DNA of 64,000 nt, from NCBI GenBank assembly GCA_037576215.1, contig JBANDB010000001.1:7626001-7690000 (forward strand), written 5' to 3'. The stretch comes from Armillaria gallica (lineage: Eukaryota; Basidiomycota; Agaricomycetes; Agaricales; Physalacriaceae). The notes beneath the pieces were generated by a model, which searched no databases, had not been told where the DNA came from, and was given only the letters and a program-made list of their open reading frames with translations. This document shows, piece after piece, positions 22,371-33,689 of this stretch; the first letter of the stretch is position 1, and each line of letters starts with the position of its first letter. The position numbers and the translations under genes were made by a program.

Positions 22371-24449
22371 AGATCATAATCACACCACCCTAGGTAACTT
22401 TAACAGAACTTGGTCCTCCCATCCTCTCTTTCAGGGTCACCAAAAGATTGCTCGTGGTAAATCCCAAGACGGTCATTCACATTACGAGGACCACGACATC
22501 ATGCGACGGATTCACTACGTCAAGTGATGCTCACAGGAAGATCAAAAAAAAGGTGACACGTCTCCAATAAGGATTCTTCGCTGCGACTCCTAAATAAACG
22601 GCGCGTAATCACGTTGGAACCTAGGTACACTCTAAATCAGCGAAAATAATTCCTTCAAAAAGGCGAATTTCACAGTCACATGAGCAAAAGTCAGGTCGAA
22701 TATCAAAATGCCGTTGAAATCATTCTGCATGGGTAATTTTGAGAAAGAATGGGCTTATACACAACTCGCTCTTTGCCCTCCTAGGTAGCTTTGACTCCGA
22801 AAGCGTTCTTGGGAAATCTGACGTCGACTTTCACGACTAAACTTGACAAAAAAGAAAATGGCCGCAAAACGAGAGTCCTGCTTCAGACTTATGTCGTCAA
22901 GACGCCGTGCACACTTCCCGTTTCCAACCAAGCTTCGGAACAAGAAAACGTTTCTACGCGCGGACCTGGGGGATTTTTAGCATGTCAAAATGCCGAAAAG
23001 ATTACAGAATTGCATAGACTTCTTAAATCAGTGTATGGAACAATACTAGACGCCCAAGAGCACTCACCCTTGCTCACGGGGCAGCGGTCTAGAATCTGAG
23101 CGCAGAATATACTGTGGCACAATATTCAGGAGCGCCTGAGAAAGAAACGGGAAACAATGAATGGATGTAACGACAGCAACAAGCAACGTTCGCTAACGCT
23201 TACTTGCGGGAAGAAGATCCATGGTCTCAGCGCAATATTGAAGCGGGGACTACATGAACACGTATCAGCGCAATGTTGAAGCTAACGAGGCTTAATGTGT
23301 GCTTCAGCTACCTTCTCGTTCTCATGGTAGGGTGAGGTTCCTGAAGCATTATGCGCGCTATCCCGTAGACTTTAATGGACGGTTATCTGGAAAATTCGAA
23401 CACGGGCCGCTAAATGGGCCAGAACTTCTTCGTGAGAAGAGCTTGACATCGTGCTATCTGTGGACTGACCTCCTTTATGGTCATGGACCCAGACCACGGT
23501 TCCGGATCATGTTGATTCTCGTACATCCCGAGATGACGAGCGTTGGCGATCAAAAGAAAATTGGTGTCTGAAAGACTCGTCAGCTACGATTGCCGATGCA
23601 AAAGGTACATACCCAGGCATGAGTATACATCGTAACTAGCCTTGTATAGCATAGCAGTAAGTAAAAGAATAGCGAGGCGGAAAGAACAAAGATACGGTGA
23701 CGGTGGTAAGAGGTAAGCCATGTGAACTATCGCGGATCATGGTGATGTCCCCATACGGACATCATCGCCGATGGCGAAGGACTTTGTACGATGGTTTAGG
23801 CTATGCGGAGATAATATGCCCTAGTTGATCGGTAGCAACGACGGGGTATGAGAAGATGAAGGGGGACAAGTGGGACGAAGGTTCGAGGTGATGGTGGAGG
23901 TATGCGAATCAGAGGTTGATACTATTGATGCTGATGCTGATTGAGAGCGATAAAATGACGTTGCGTAGGTTCGATGTCGGGCGAAGCCTCCAGATATGCA
24001 GGATACATATTAGATACGCGAACCTAGAGACAATTGAAGGACGTCGACTTGTAACACTTGCCGCTGCACGAGATCCGGAGACATACCCTGTAATTTCGTC
24101 TGGGGCTAGGTTTCGTAGGTTCGTACCGTTTTTCTTCGTCTGCTGACGTGCGTAGATTTCTGGGTTTTGAAAGAAAAAGCCGAGTGCGAATGTAGGGAAA
24201 TCGAACTAAACCCTTCAAGAATTTATATCGGTGAGATAAAGGATCTCGGACCCTACTAGAGCCTAGAAAGAAAGAGGGACACTTGAGGCCGAACACATCG
24301 GAGAAGTGTAGTTGAACACAGAGTGTGCTAACCGTTGTATTCAGTACCATATCCGAATTTACGTTGATATTGCACACCCATGATCAAGGGGGCGGCGGGA
24401 TTCAAGAAAGACACATGGCGTACATTTTCGCGCTTAAGGATGGCCTGGA

Positions 24450-24470
24450 CCCCCCCTCCCCCCCTCTCCT
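24450..24470 (-). repeat. G-rich tract on the minus strand
   Basis: Runs of six and seven C on the plus strand separated by T, preceded by CTTAAGGATGGCCTGGA. A related tract with a related preceding sequence (TTTAAGGCTCAGA) lies about 310 bp downstream. Confidence 0.4.
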
Positions 24471-24759
24471 GCCATATACGGCAATGATATGTACATATTA
24501 GGACAGCTTAGTAACACAATCTTAGTTACCGAAGAGATGCCGGTATGTGCCGGTTGAATGCCGAGAGTTGCCGGGTGGCTACTCTAGCTCACTTTAGCGA
24601 GGAACACATCTTAGATGAGTCTTTTAGCACTAAACAGTCTCTATTCACACGAAGCCGTCGATGTAATGTTATATTGGACCACCAGGTAAGTCCTAGAGTA
24701 TTATATAGCCTAAAATGGGGCATGCAAAGTGTATGTCACTTTCATGTTTAAGGCTCAGA

Positions 24760-24784
24760 CCCCTCCCCCCCTCCCCCCCTACCC
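24760..24784 (-). other. candidate G-quadruplex (minus strand)
   Basis: Four C-runs (4, 7, 7 and 3) separated by one or two bases on the plus strand give a four-run G motif on the minus strand with very short loops. Confidence 0.45.
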
Positions 24785-25014
24785 TATGTGCCAGATTTTA
24801 GCCGCGCCTCCCCCTTGCCCATGATTGACCTATAATCTGACCCCGAAGCAGTGAGCACGCTTGGAGCACCCCCAATCCTTGTACTAGAGTGGACTGCGCC
24901 TCACAAGGAAATAAGTAGGCCTTCCGACATGTATTGCGGTACTTGAAGGATATTGACGAGTCAAGGTATGCGGGGATGCACCCTTCGGCAAGAGCCGGCA
25001 CTTTGGCGGAACGC

Positions 25015-27188
25015 CATTTCCGGAAATGGCCTACGTCATCATTGCCGCAAATTCCTTCCAACCATTTACAGAACCAGGGTATGAGTCCCGTTCCTTTCTG
25101 TCAGAAGAGCTCAACGACAGAGCATCATCTAATCCACATCTGTACTTTACGTCTTCCCTGTCGGCGAGGAAGGAGAGTCCCCCAGCACATTGGATCTCTG
25201 AAAAGGCCGGCCCTATGGTTTTAGACACCTTGGGCGCGTTGGAGGGCAAAAATGAGCGTGGATGCGTTGACAATGGTGCGTCTTTTTTCCTCCTTTTCTT
25301 TCTTTACTAACCAGTAACTTATTGATAGACCACCCACGTCATGTGGATTCCTGTGAGGACACCAATGCGTGGTACGGAGTAGAAGCACCAAGGCGACGTG
25401 GTTGGGCCACACTTTTTTCTTCGTCGAGAGAGGCGCGAGTGTTCTGTTCGACCCTGTATCCAACGATGGATGCTCCCCGGCACCTGGCGAGCTTTTAAAA
25501 CAGAAGAGGTACACCCCGAGCTGCCATGCAAGATTGAGGATGAACCAGAGGGGAATGAAGGGCTCGTTTCGGTGAGTACCTCGTTATCAAATTAACCCGT
25601 AGCTGATTTTCCTGTTAGTGTAATCGTTACGAGCAGTACGCGCCCTTAGGCATGGCTGATATTTTCATGACCAGTACGCGCCGTGTTCCCTAATTCCGTC
25701 ACACGCTAACTCTCCTCTGGCATAGACACACATCCTTAGTCTAATTACCTGCTTCAAACACACCTGCCCACTACACGTCCTCGCTATGCTAGGCATACCT
25801 AAGGATCAAGTGTATGCACTCAGCTGTTGGGACGCTCGTCGCGTGGAGATACCCGGCACATAGTTCGAAGACAAGCCAGTGCGATTACAGGCTTAAGGCT
25901 ACCGGGCGGAACTAGACGAAGAATGAGAAGATGGACGTACTGAATATGGTGCGTGTTTTAGCCATGGAACTCGCCGGATTTTGCCGCTGATCAATAGGAT
26001 AGCTCGCCGATTTTCTTTGCTGCAACCTCAAGTCAGGTTCCTCTGAGGACACTTGCGTGGAGCGTGGCGGACGCATTGACGAACATCGAGGTGACGTGGT
26101 CACGCTTCTTTGCTCGTCGCGAAGGGCTCGAGGGTATTATTCGATCCAGCTATAGATAGTCGCCCAGCCCTAGCCGGTCTGCCAGGCAACAGATTACGAC
26201 ATCATTGTGACTGGTACACCCTAAGTTGGAACGACTGCGATTTCTTTGAAGAAACCAGCGCCAGTTACAGATGAGCCATCAAGGCGACATGGTTCGGCGA
26301 CGCTTTTTCCCTCGTTGACCTACTTCGCTAGGGAGAGGTGCTAGGATACTGTTTGATCCAAGTTTGACCCTGTGTTCAAGCGCCATGAGGATATACCAGA
26401 GGTCGATACAGTAGTCATCTCAGTGAGTAGCTCGTTATCAGACTAAGCCGTTGCTGACGTTCTTGTTAGCATAATCATTATGACGGGTACGTGCCGTCCT
26501 TCCAAGCTCCACTGGCTACTAATCTTTCTTAGCTTAGACAACCACACCTTATCTACGCTCTTCAAACGAACCCGTGTACCACACATCTTTGCTCCGCTCA
26601 GCACCGAAAAGTATTTCGAATGGATCGGGACACCCGGCGAACACGCACATATATTCGACTGGTGGGATGCAGGGCGTTTAGAGATACCCGGCACGTTCGT
26701 CGATGGTGAGGGAAAGAAAGTATACTTCGCTGGTGATCCGATGATACTGGGTACCGATCTGTCAAGGACGGAGAGGATGAGGCGGAGAGCCCAGTGTGCC
26801 CTGTGTACAAGGAGGTTGGGTCCGTTTTGACGGTTTTGATCTCGCGGTGATTCCTATTGGGTACGTGCGGTTCTTATTTACGTTTCGTCGTCTCATGTAT
26901 TTCTAGGGCGTAAGAGCCAAGGTGGTTCATGTAGACTATACATCGTGCTTCTCAGGATAGCGTCCGCATCTGCAAGGATATCAGGGCAAAGGAGGCAGTC
27001 GGGATGCATTGGGGGTGAGCCGTCTTTTATCCTTTTTTTTCGTATGCTTATCCTCATCTAGCACCTGGATGCTAACGACGGAAGAGGTTACCGAGCCTCC
27101 AAAGAAGCTGGCAGAAGAGTGCAAGAAGACCGGTATCAATGACGGCGACTTTCTTGTCGGCGATATCGGCGAGACGAAATATTGCTAA
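25015..27188 (+). pseudogene. NAPE-PLD-like pseudogene, copy 2, with internal repeats
   Basis: Plus strand. Exon-1-like SPPAHWISEKAGP near 25170, exon-2-like IPVRTPMRGTE with a stop near 25380, then at least two further partial exon-2 repeats (about 26040-26110 and 26280-26420). The intron 2/exon 3 region is duplicated too (25570-25640 and 26421-26500). The 3' half is better kept: SLDNHTLSTLFKRTRVPHIF, FDWWDAGRLEIPGT, DGEGKKVYFAGD followed by an insertion, and a last exon ending DIGETKYC-stop at 27186-27188. The TPAQH and AYEPRW regions are missing or scrambled. Confidence 0.75.
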
Positions 27189-27362
27189 TACTCCATATAG
27201 TGACTGACGATATATTGCGGTAGAAATGGAAGGCGAATGTCTACTCCAAGGTGGCACACACTTCGCATCAGCTATATTTTTTTAGTCTCGGCGTGAGCCA
27301 CACATATATGAGATGGAAATTGACGACTCTTGCAAAAAAAGGTGTCGTATCGACGCATCCCG

Positions 27363-27431
27363 GTAATACCGACCCAGGGAATTGAACCCTTGTCGGCTAT
27401 GGTAGCCCCTTGCTATTGCACTACGCTACCT
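27363..27431 (-). repeat. tRNA-like module
   Basis: Minus strand GCGTAGTGCAATAGC resembles box A. GGCTA..TAGCC can form an anticodon-like stem, and GGGTTCAATTCCC is a box B. The acceptor stem is poor. Confidence 0.4.
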
Positions 27432-27524
27432 GATAACGACAATGATATGGTCTTCCTCCTAGAGCCGTTGCTCAGCGATACTTCTGAGGCAGGAGTAGGA
27501 GACGAAAAACATCTATCTTTGAAT

Positions 27525-27585
27525 CATACTCGCACATTGGGAATTGAACCCCACAATATCCCACGTCCTATAATTTACTTACCTC
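27525..27585 (-). repeat. tRNA-like module, partial
   Basis: Minus strand TGGGGTTCAATTCCCA forms a T-arm. No matching 5' acceptor was found. Confidence 0.3.
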
Positions 27586-27594
27586 TTTTGCTTC

Positions 27595-27795
27595 ATACAA
27601 TCAGCACCACATTGCCGCAGCTGCTTCTGAGCTCTCGATGCGTACAGGCATTCCTGTACCTATCAGGAATACGGAGGTCCCTCAGCTCGACATCACTCGG
27701 CTAAGCCTATACTTATGTTTTCCCCAGCACGCCGGAGCAGCAGACCGGGGACAATGTGCATTTGGGTACGTGTTCGTGTTGGAGTTACTGGTAGC
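27595..27795 (+). pseudogene. BBE-like FAD-linked oxidase fragment, copy 1
   Basis: Reads HIAAAASELSMRTGIPVPI then, after frame changes, a piece ending PGTMCIWV. It matches the DIAAAFEFSRHTGVHVVIKN and SSGPGTLGIWV parts of the copy at 60.47-61.13 kb at DNA and protein level. These are the FAD-binding strands of berberine-bridge-enzyme-type oxidases. Only about 200 bp remain. Confidence 0.6.
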
Positions 27796-27899
27796 TGGAC
27801 AAGCCGTCCGAATCAACGGACTCTGAACCCGCTACTGACCGTACCCGCCGCTTTCCTTTCTTTACCGTTTCACACCGTGTCGGCATATAAGGTATAAAC

Positions 27900-29260
27900 G
27901 AATTGCTCTGTTCGTTCTCTACCGTGCTCGAACTTCTGCACTTCGAACCTTAATCAATGTCGATTGAGAGTCTGTTCCATGCTTGTAAACGTGCGACCTG
28001 AATCAGTGAGTCCATTCCCTACCCAGAAACGTCGACGCTCATTACTACAAGGGGATATATCTCACAACGGGGCATTCGTCTCGGATTTGAAGCAATTGCA
28101 GACCCGTCATCTCTATGACTTTTGTAGTGGGTTTATATTCATATCTTTGAGCTTATGTACTCAAAGTCTGCTGTAGAGTGAAACTTCCATTGGTCGATGT
28201 ATTGAACGTTGGATTTCACGAAAAGGATATGCTGACGATACCTCGTAGACCTTATGCGACAGTCAGTATCAAGAGTGATATATGCAGGTTCATTCGCATG
28301 GACTACGCTGATTTTCCTGTTCATCTCCTAAGGTCCCGGTCACAGGTCCCACCCGACGCTTGGTAAATTAAACGTCACTCATATCCTGCCGTCTAGCCTC
28401 CTTCCAAACATATTTGGAGTAGTATTCAGTTGTGTAATATGTCTGGTTCTCATAATCCTTTCCTGTCACTGACGCTCACGTGTAAAGCTTGGATATGAGA
28501 TCGTCGTAGCCACTTGATACCCTTGCTCTCACCAACCAGGCCCGCATGTGCTCAATAGCTTCCTTGAAAAGGAGCGAGACTTGAAGATGCAAGTGTCGAT
28601 GAGCCACTCAGATGGAGGTTTGCGTGGAAGATGTCTCCATCCTTCGTATGTTGGCTTGGTCCGCATTTCAGCCCTATCCTTGCCGCTTTACTGACCATTA
28701 CTGATAGCTGAAGTACAGAGCCAGATTGCAAGTACGTGTTTTGGGACAAGAATTATACAGAGCTGTCGAAGAAGGGAAAATAATCGGTATCCTTGCGGTG
28801 GAGGTTCGTTAGCGATCTGGAACATCTGTTGTATTTCTGGAGTGGGTTAGATCTTCTTGTTGAACGGGTACCGATACCATGTGTTCGTTTAGTGGATTGG
28901 AAGGGCACTAGTGAATCTAGCTATCATAGGTTCTTCTAGGAATTCACGCGCTTCAGCGTTGTTTCCTCAGAATGTTTGATAGACTTGGAACGATAGATAT
29001 AATGTATCGATCAATCCAGAAGTCTGGGTCTGATTTCAAATGAGCCTCTGGGAGTCGGCGTGAATCTTACGAGATGCTGATGGTTAAGGTTTCGTTTACG
29101 GTGTATATATGGCATACTGGAAAGCACTTGGAACGGACTACTGATGCCACCGGTTCAGTGACTTTACTTATTGTGTCTATGGCATCTATGCAAGGTGTAT
29201 TATTCATTACTAACATTCTAAAGGGTGGTTCTTCGGCACTGCAGCCGTACTCGTTGGAGC
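27900..29260. other. no recognisable gene
   Basis: Only short frames. Ends at the 3' end of DUF4436 copy C. Confidence 0.35.
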
Positions 29261-29266
29261 CTTTAC

Positions 29267-30979
29267 TCAAACCGGATTTTCAGATGCAGTATTCACCCAG
29301 GAAATCTCAACTTTGTGAGGCCTCCTCCTCCAGATCCATCTCGCCTTCAGTATGCAAACCCGAGCACGCCGTACGCATTCTTTGGAAGTGGTTGAGATGC
29401 GCTTGGAATAATGAAGCAAGGCGTTCTCTGCAAGCTCATTGAGTCTCATTTGGTCCACGCATAGACCAAACATACCTAATTCGTTCCAAGTGAAGGTCCT
29501 ACGAGACGGATCATCTGGGTCGGCAAATAAGTAGATGCCAACCATAGCTATAGCCTGTGATACGAACGGTAAGGATTCAAATAAGAGTGACACGATACAT
29601 CCACTGAAATCGAAAGAAGGATAAGACAAGGTAGTAGCCCAACGAAATCTGTCCCGAACGTAGGTAAATTCACTGATGCGTATAATATGAAGAGGATGTA
29701 CCAATGGTATTGCCTTGATGTGCTACAGTTTGAGCGGAGTCCATGTACACTGTTGAAGAAGAGAAATGACATACCAAAGCCGTCTGGAATTCCAGGCATG
29801 GAGGATCGCAGTTGAGTAAAGGCAAAAACCATCCCAATGGGGACGACAACGATCTCATTCCGTTGTCGGAAGCTGAATACCACCGTTGCAATCATGATGA
29901 GGCAAATCATGAGAGTGAGCAGCCCTATCCGTATGCAACAAGTCAATTACATCATTCATGAAAGTGTGGGGAAAGAAGACGGACAAAATGTGAAGGTGAT
30001 GACTAGACAATAGACGATAACCAGAGTGTTACGTTGGAGGCACAGATCCATATCAAAGATCCGGTTTGTTTCCTCCTGTCTTGTGCGCCCTGCAAGCACA
30101 ATTGCAAATCGGAGATCGCTTGAAAAGATTTCATCAGATGTTTGAATCAGACGTGAAGGGTCGGAAGCGTACACGATGAATCCAGAGCCCGAAGAAAATT
30201 CCAGGTTAACTGATTCATTTGTTGATTTGTCTTTAGCAAATGCAGAAATGTTTGTTTCGTAGCTGCCATGTATAGGGCCAGTCGGGGTAGATGAGTACAC
30301 CACATCAACACAATGGACATAACTTGAAGATCATACCGGTCGAAAGGGTAATAGATGAGACTGTTCTCATAGGAATGTCCAGAGTGATAATCCTCATAAT
30401 TATCGGATGTGGACAGGGCTACCCTGGTGCGGAAACTTTGAGCATCTTTCCCTCGACGGGTTCCTGCCATAGTGGTATTCCATACGGAGATTGGAGTTGT
30501 CAATGCTGTGTTATTGTGGGGACCACCCCCATATCTGGGGTCTGACGGAGATAGACTTTTGATAAAAGGTTCAAGTAAGTGATGATAATCGTTCCGGAGG
30601 CAGATATGAATGACTCACTGCATGTCGAAGAAAATTTCAATTTCTGTGCAGTTTGAATTTGAAGAGCACGTATCCTTCTCCACGGACCACTCTGCGACCA
30701 TAGTACCATCATGGATATTGGCTGATACCAGTTTAACAAAGAGTACAAGCTTGGAGAAATGTAAAAGGTCAGTACTCGTGAACAGACAAGGATTCTTACA
30801 GATCTATCTGTGTTTTCAATGTCCGAGTCCGTGACATAATCGAGGTCTCCAACACTGCGTAGCCACAGCGCAGCAGTAATCCACACCGTTGGAACAACAA
30901 TGGCGAATAAGAGAGCGGTGATGAAGCAGCAGAAAACTCGTGATGGACTTTGACGCCGGGACACTTGCTTGGGGGACAT
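29267..30979 (-). CDS. DUF4436 family membrane protein, copy C
   Basis: Start MSPKQVSRRQSPSRVFCCF at 30979. Exons follow the family layout: a transmembrane segment (LLFAIVVPTVWITAALWL), then an exon with GTMVAEWSVEKDTC and NCTEIEIFFDM, YYPFDRY, AFAKDKSTNESV, a transmembrane exon, FAFTQLRSSMPGIPDGFG and a final AMVGIYLFADPDDPSRRTFTW exon. The last intron has a proper acceptor (AAAG|AATGC) leading to a basic C-terminal tail ending NTASENPV at 29267. Of the four copies this is the one whose last exon is best preserved. Membrane protein of unknown role. Confidence 0.75.
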
Positions 30980-31824
30980 ACAGATCACTGTGTAAGCTCG
31001 AGACTTTATAGGTGAAGTCATGGTGTCAATTTTCCAAATCGCTGCAATGAGCTGGGTGACTAATATCATTTCGTGGTGGAAATAAGTACTTAATGTGACG
31101 GTTGCTATAAATGTGGAGTGCATTGTATTTCCGGGAATACGGGAGGCATGGCATGAGCGGTAAATGTCAGGAGAGCACAGCACGGCAATGCATAGAAAGT
31201 ATTGGTGGACTGTAACTCAGTACTCAACTGAGTCAGTGCATATCTGTGCTATAAATATTACGACATTCAATCGCAGCCCCTGTGGGTAATTCATATGCTG
31301 CACTGGTCCAAATTTGAGTGCGGATCAAGAGAAATAACTCCTTGGCACCGATACACATTCGGATACGATATCCAAGTATATCGCCTAAGCGCAATTCTCG
31401 GGATTGGGCGAGGCTTGTGGGAAGCTGATGGCTAACCGAAACTCGTTAGCATGAAGGTAAAAAAGTACAGGAGATCACAACGTCTTACGGTGACAAGGTG
31501 ATGTCCAACTTCCAAAGAATGATATAGTGTCAGTATATCGCTTGATCCTCTCTGTCTGGTTTACGTTTAGCTAAGTATATCTCATGAAAACTGAAATGGC
31601 ACACAGAACAGCGACATAAGATCGGATCACATTGCAGGATAGTGTTTTAGCCATTTTGGAAACAAAAAAGTCGATGTCGCAGGCAACCACTGACAAAAAG
31701 AACGAATGCAGATATACCATGCCCGATGATAATACCCTTCTCGATGAAATAATGCGCCGAAAATCACTAGGTATTCTTTGAATAGATCTCAAAAAGGCTG
31801 CTACGGTTGGGGCTCATCATGTTC
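30980..31824. other. upstream region of DUF4436 copy C; no gene seen
   Basis: AT-rich, short frames only. Presumably contains the copy C promoter. Confidence 0.35.
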
Positions 31825-32290
31825 TTAACCGCAACTCTGAAAGTTGGTACAGCTGACCCGGTGCTTTAAATACTTTGCACTGCCCTCCATTCTCCCAGTC
31901 GCTCCGAAGGACTCCTTCGACACAACAGCTCCGTCGCTACAGGTCAGAATTGACGAACGGAAACCAACAGTCAACAGCCATCGACGGAGCGAGAATGAAG
32001 TCCTAGAGAGAAACACCGAGGGAGAGGGCGATGGGCCAGGCAGTGTTCTCTGCGCCCCGGAAACTCCGATTCAACGAGAACGCCTCAATCAGAGCTAAGA
32101 TGATACTAACCAAGCAGCGACAAGTGTGAGAACGAGCACGAAAGAAAACAAATTCAAGATGATGGCGGTGAGAGAGGAAGAACCGATGCGCAGGTGCCTG
32201 ATCATGCCAAATAAGGACATCAGCTCTTGGCTTGAGTTCGAAACGCCCATCGCCAAGATGCGGCTTTTCCCGCCTGCGCACAGTTAGAGC
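31825..32290. repeat. spacer block of the duplicated cassette, copy 2
   Basis: Homologous to 19830-20345: shared GGCAGTGTTCTCTGCGCC, GAAACACCGAG and GATACTAACC/GATACCAACG words in the same order. More GC-rich at CpG sites than copy 1. A minus-strand frame at 32003-32281 is open here but not in copy 1, so coding is doubtful. Confidence 0.65.
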
Positions 32291-32797
32291 CCACTTGTGT
32301 AGGGATTTTCTCTAGGAAAAATCATGGGACACGGCGGACGGTTTGTAGCAATATTCACATTCATCCTTGTTATTGCAGTCAGTGGTGCTTTATTGGCGCT
32401 TGTTATCAGGAGCTAAAGAATCTGTTCATGGTCCCGAGCGTAGTCGACATCCTTCTTACTAACCAGATATAGTGTACCTATTGGTTTCAGTGGGATCGAT
32501 TTTACATATTAAAATATATATCCAAAGCTGTAGATCTTTTCACAGCTTCCCTCGAAATGACAACAGCAGTGTTAGACTCGCAGCAGTTACCGCAATATTA
32601 GCAGCATGTGGCTTATCCGCGTCCCCCATGAAACGTTGGGCTTTAGGATTCTATCATCGTACGAGCCAGTCGATGATTTCGTAAGAGAGTTCTTCTCCCC
32701 TCACGCGCTCACCCTCGCAGCCAGGGTGTGGCGCGCTCAATACACGATCCTGCATGTACTCTGCCACTCAGTCATGCTTCCTACAAGTACCGTTCGT

Positions 32798-32869
32798 TCA
32801 TCCGAACATGGCGCAATGGATGTCATTCATTCGAAGCCAGTAAAGGTTCGATTCCCTCTATTCGGATGA
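32798..32869 (+). repeat. 72-nt tRNA-like module with 9-bp closing stem
   Basis: TCATCCGAA and TTCGGATGA pair perfectly over 9 bp. Box A-like ATGGCGCAATGG and box B-like GGTTCGATTCCC lie inside at near-normal tRNA spacing. No canonical anticodon arm is seen. A TTTTT run follows about 50 nt downstream. Confidence 0.5.
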
Positions 32870-33341
32870 CTAAGTGGAGCCAAGTCCATCCTTTCACTCG
32901 CGATCCATTTCCTCTTTTTATGCGCGGCTGTATATCCACTTACACGCTCCCTATATTCTAACACACTGAAATTTAAAATCCCAGCTAACAATTTTCTCCG
33001 AAGAACGCGGTGTTACCTGTAAGTACTCATCAAGGCGAAGGTTGGGTTGAATTCGAATGATCGGACGACGAAATTCACCCAGTAGACCACAGACCTATCT
33101 GGAACGTGACATGTCTAGGCCAGAAAATATACATTTTTCTTCTCGCTTAACGGTGATGGTTCACTGCCCTAGGAGAGAATTTTCTGTTACGGGGGCCATT
33201 TCGTCTTGTGTTAACATCACACTGAACGTAAGCTCTATGCTCGAGTGCTCACTTGCCTTTCAATTCTTCACTTACACAATTCGAGGAATGAGTAGAGCAA
33301 CTCAGAACCAACACTCAAGTTCAACCTTGGTTTACTCATCC

Positions 33342-33405
33342 CGTCTACGGCGTCATCGGTAGCGCATTATTGAAGGTCGCTGGGGCTCGATTCCCTATAT
33401 CCGAC
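33342..33405 (+). repeat. tRNA-like module
   Basis: Contains GCGTCATCGGTAGCGCATTAT and box B-like GGGGCTCGATTCCC, ending TATATCCGAC. It is the counterpart of the 20524-20588 module in the duplicated segment. Confidence 0.4.
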
Positions 33406-33689
33406 TCTGGCTCTGCATGGTTTGTTTCGCAAATCCTCGTCTTGCGTCAGAAGTATCGTTGTGCGACGGCTCTAGGATGGACATCGCAAGACCATACTTG
33501 CCAGGTAGAGTGTTATATCGGCGAGCATAAAGATGTGCACCCACGATTTAATTTATGTGCATGGTCTTATTTTTGGGGGAGTCGCCAAATTTCGTCTCAT
33601 CTATGTGTCGCTCACGCTAAGATCAAAGTACATAGCTTACGCGAGGCGAGTTGCCTACTGTGTTTCATTTTTGCCGGAATATACATCGG

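Larger units (their letters stand above)
22371..25000. other. no recognisable gene; two C-rich tracts
   Basis: Short frames only. A local direct repeat (CAGCGCAATATTGAAGC-type) occurs at about 23228 and 23267. Two C-runs at 24450-24470 and 24760-24784 are listed separately. A weak box B-like sequence lies near 24200 on the minus strand. Confidence 0.35.

Noticed and set aside
24410..24800. LTR retrotransposon with C-rich tract ends
   Set aside because: Similarity between the two tracts does not extend beyond about 30 bp and there is no TG..CA end or primer site.
30500..31183. 227-aa single-exon protein on the minus strand
   Set aside because: The true start of DUF4436 copy C is at 30979 and the reading runs through two introns; upstream residues are 5' flank.
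32003..32281. 92-aa minus-strand frame in the spacer block
   Set aside because: Not open in the duplicate block at 20.0-20.3 kb, so coding is unlikely.
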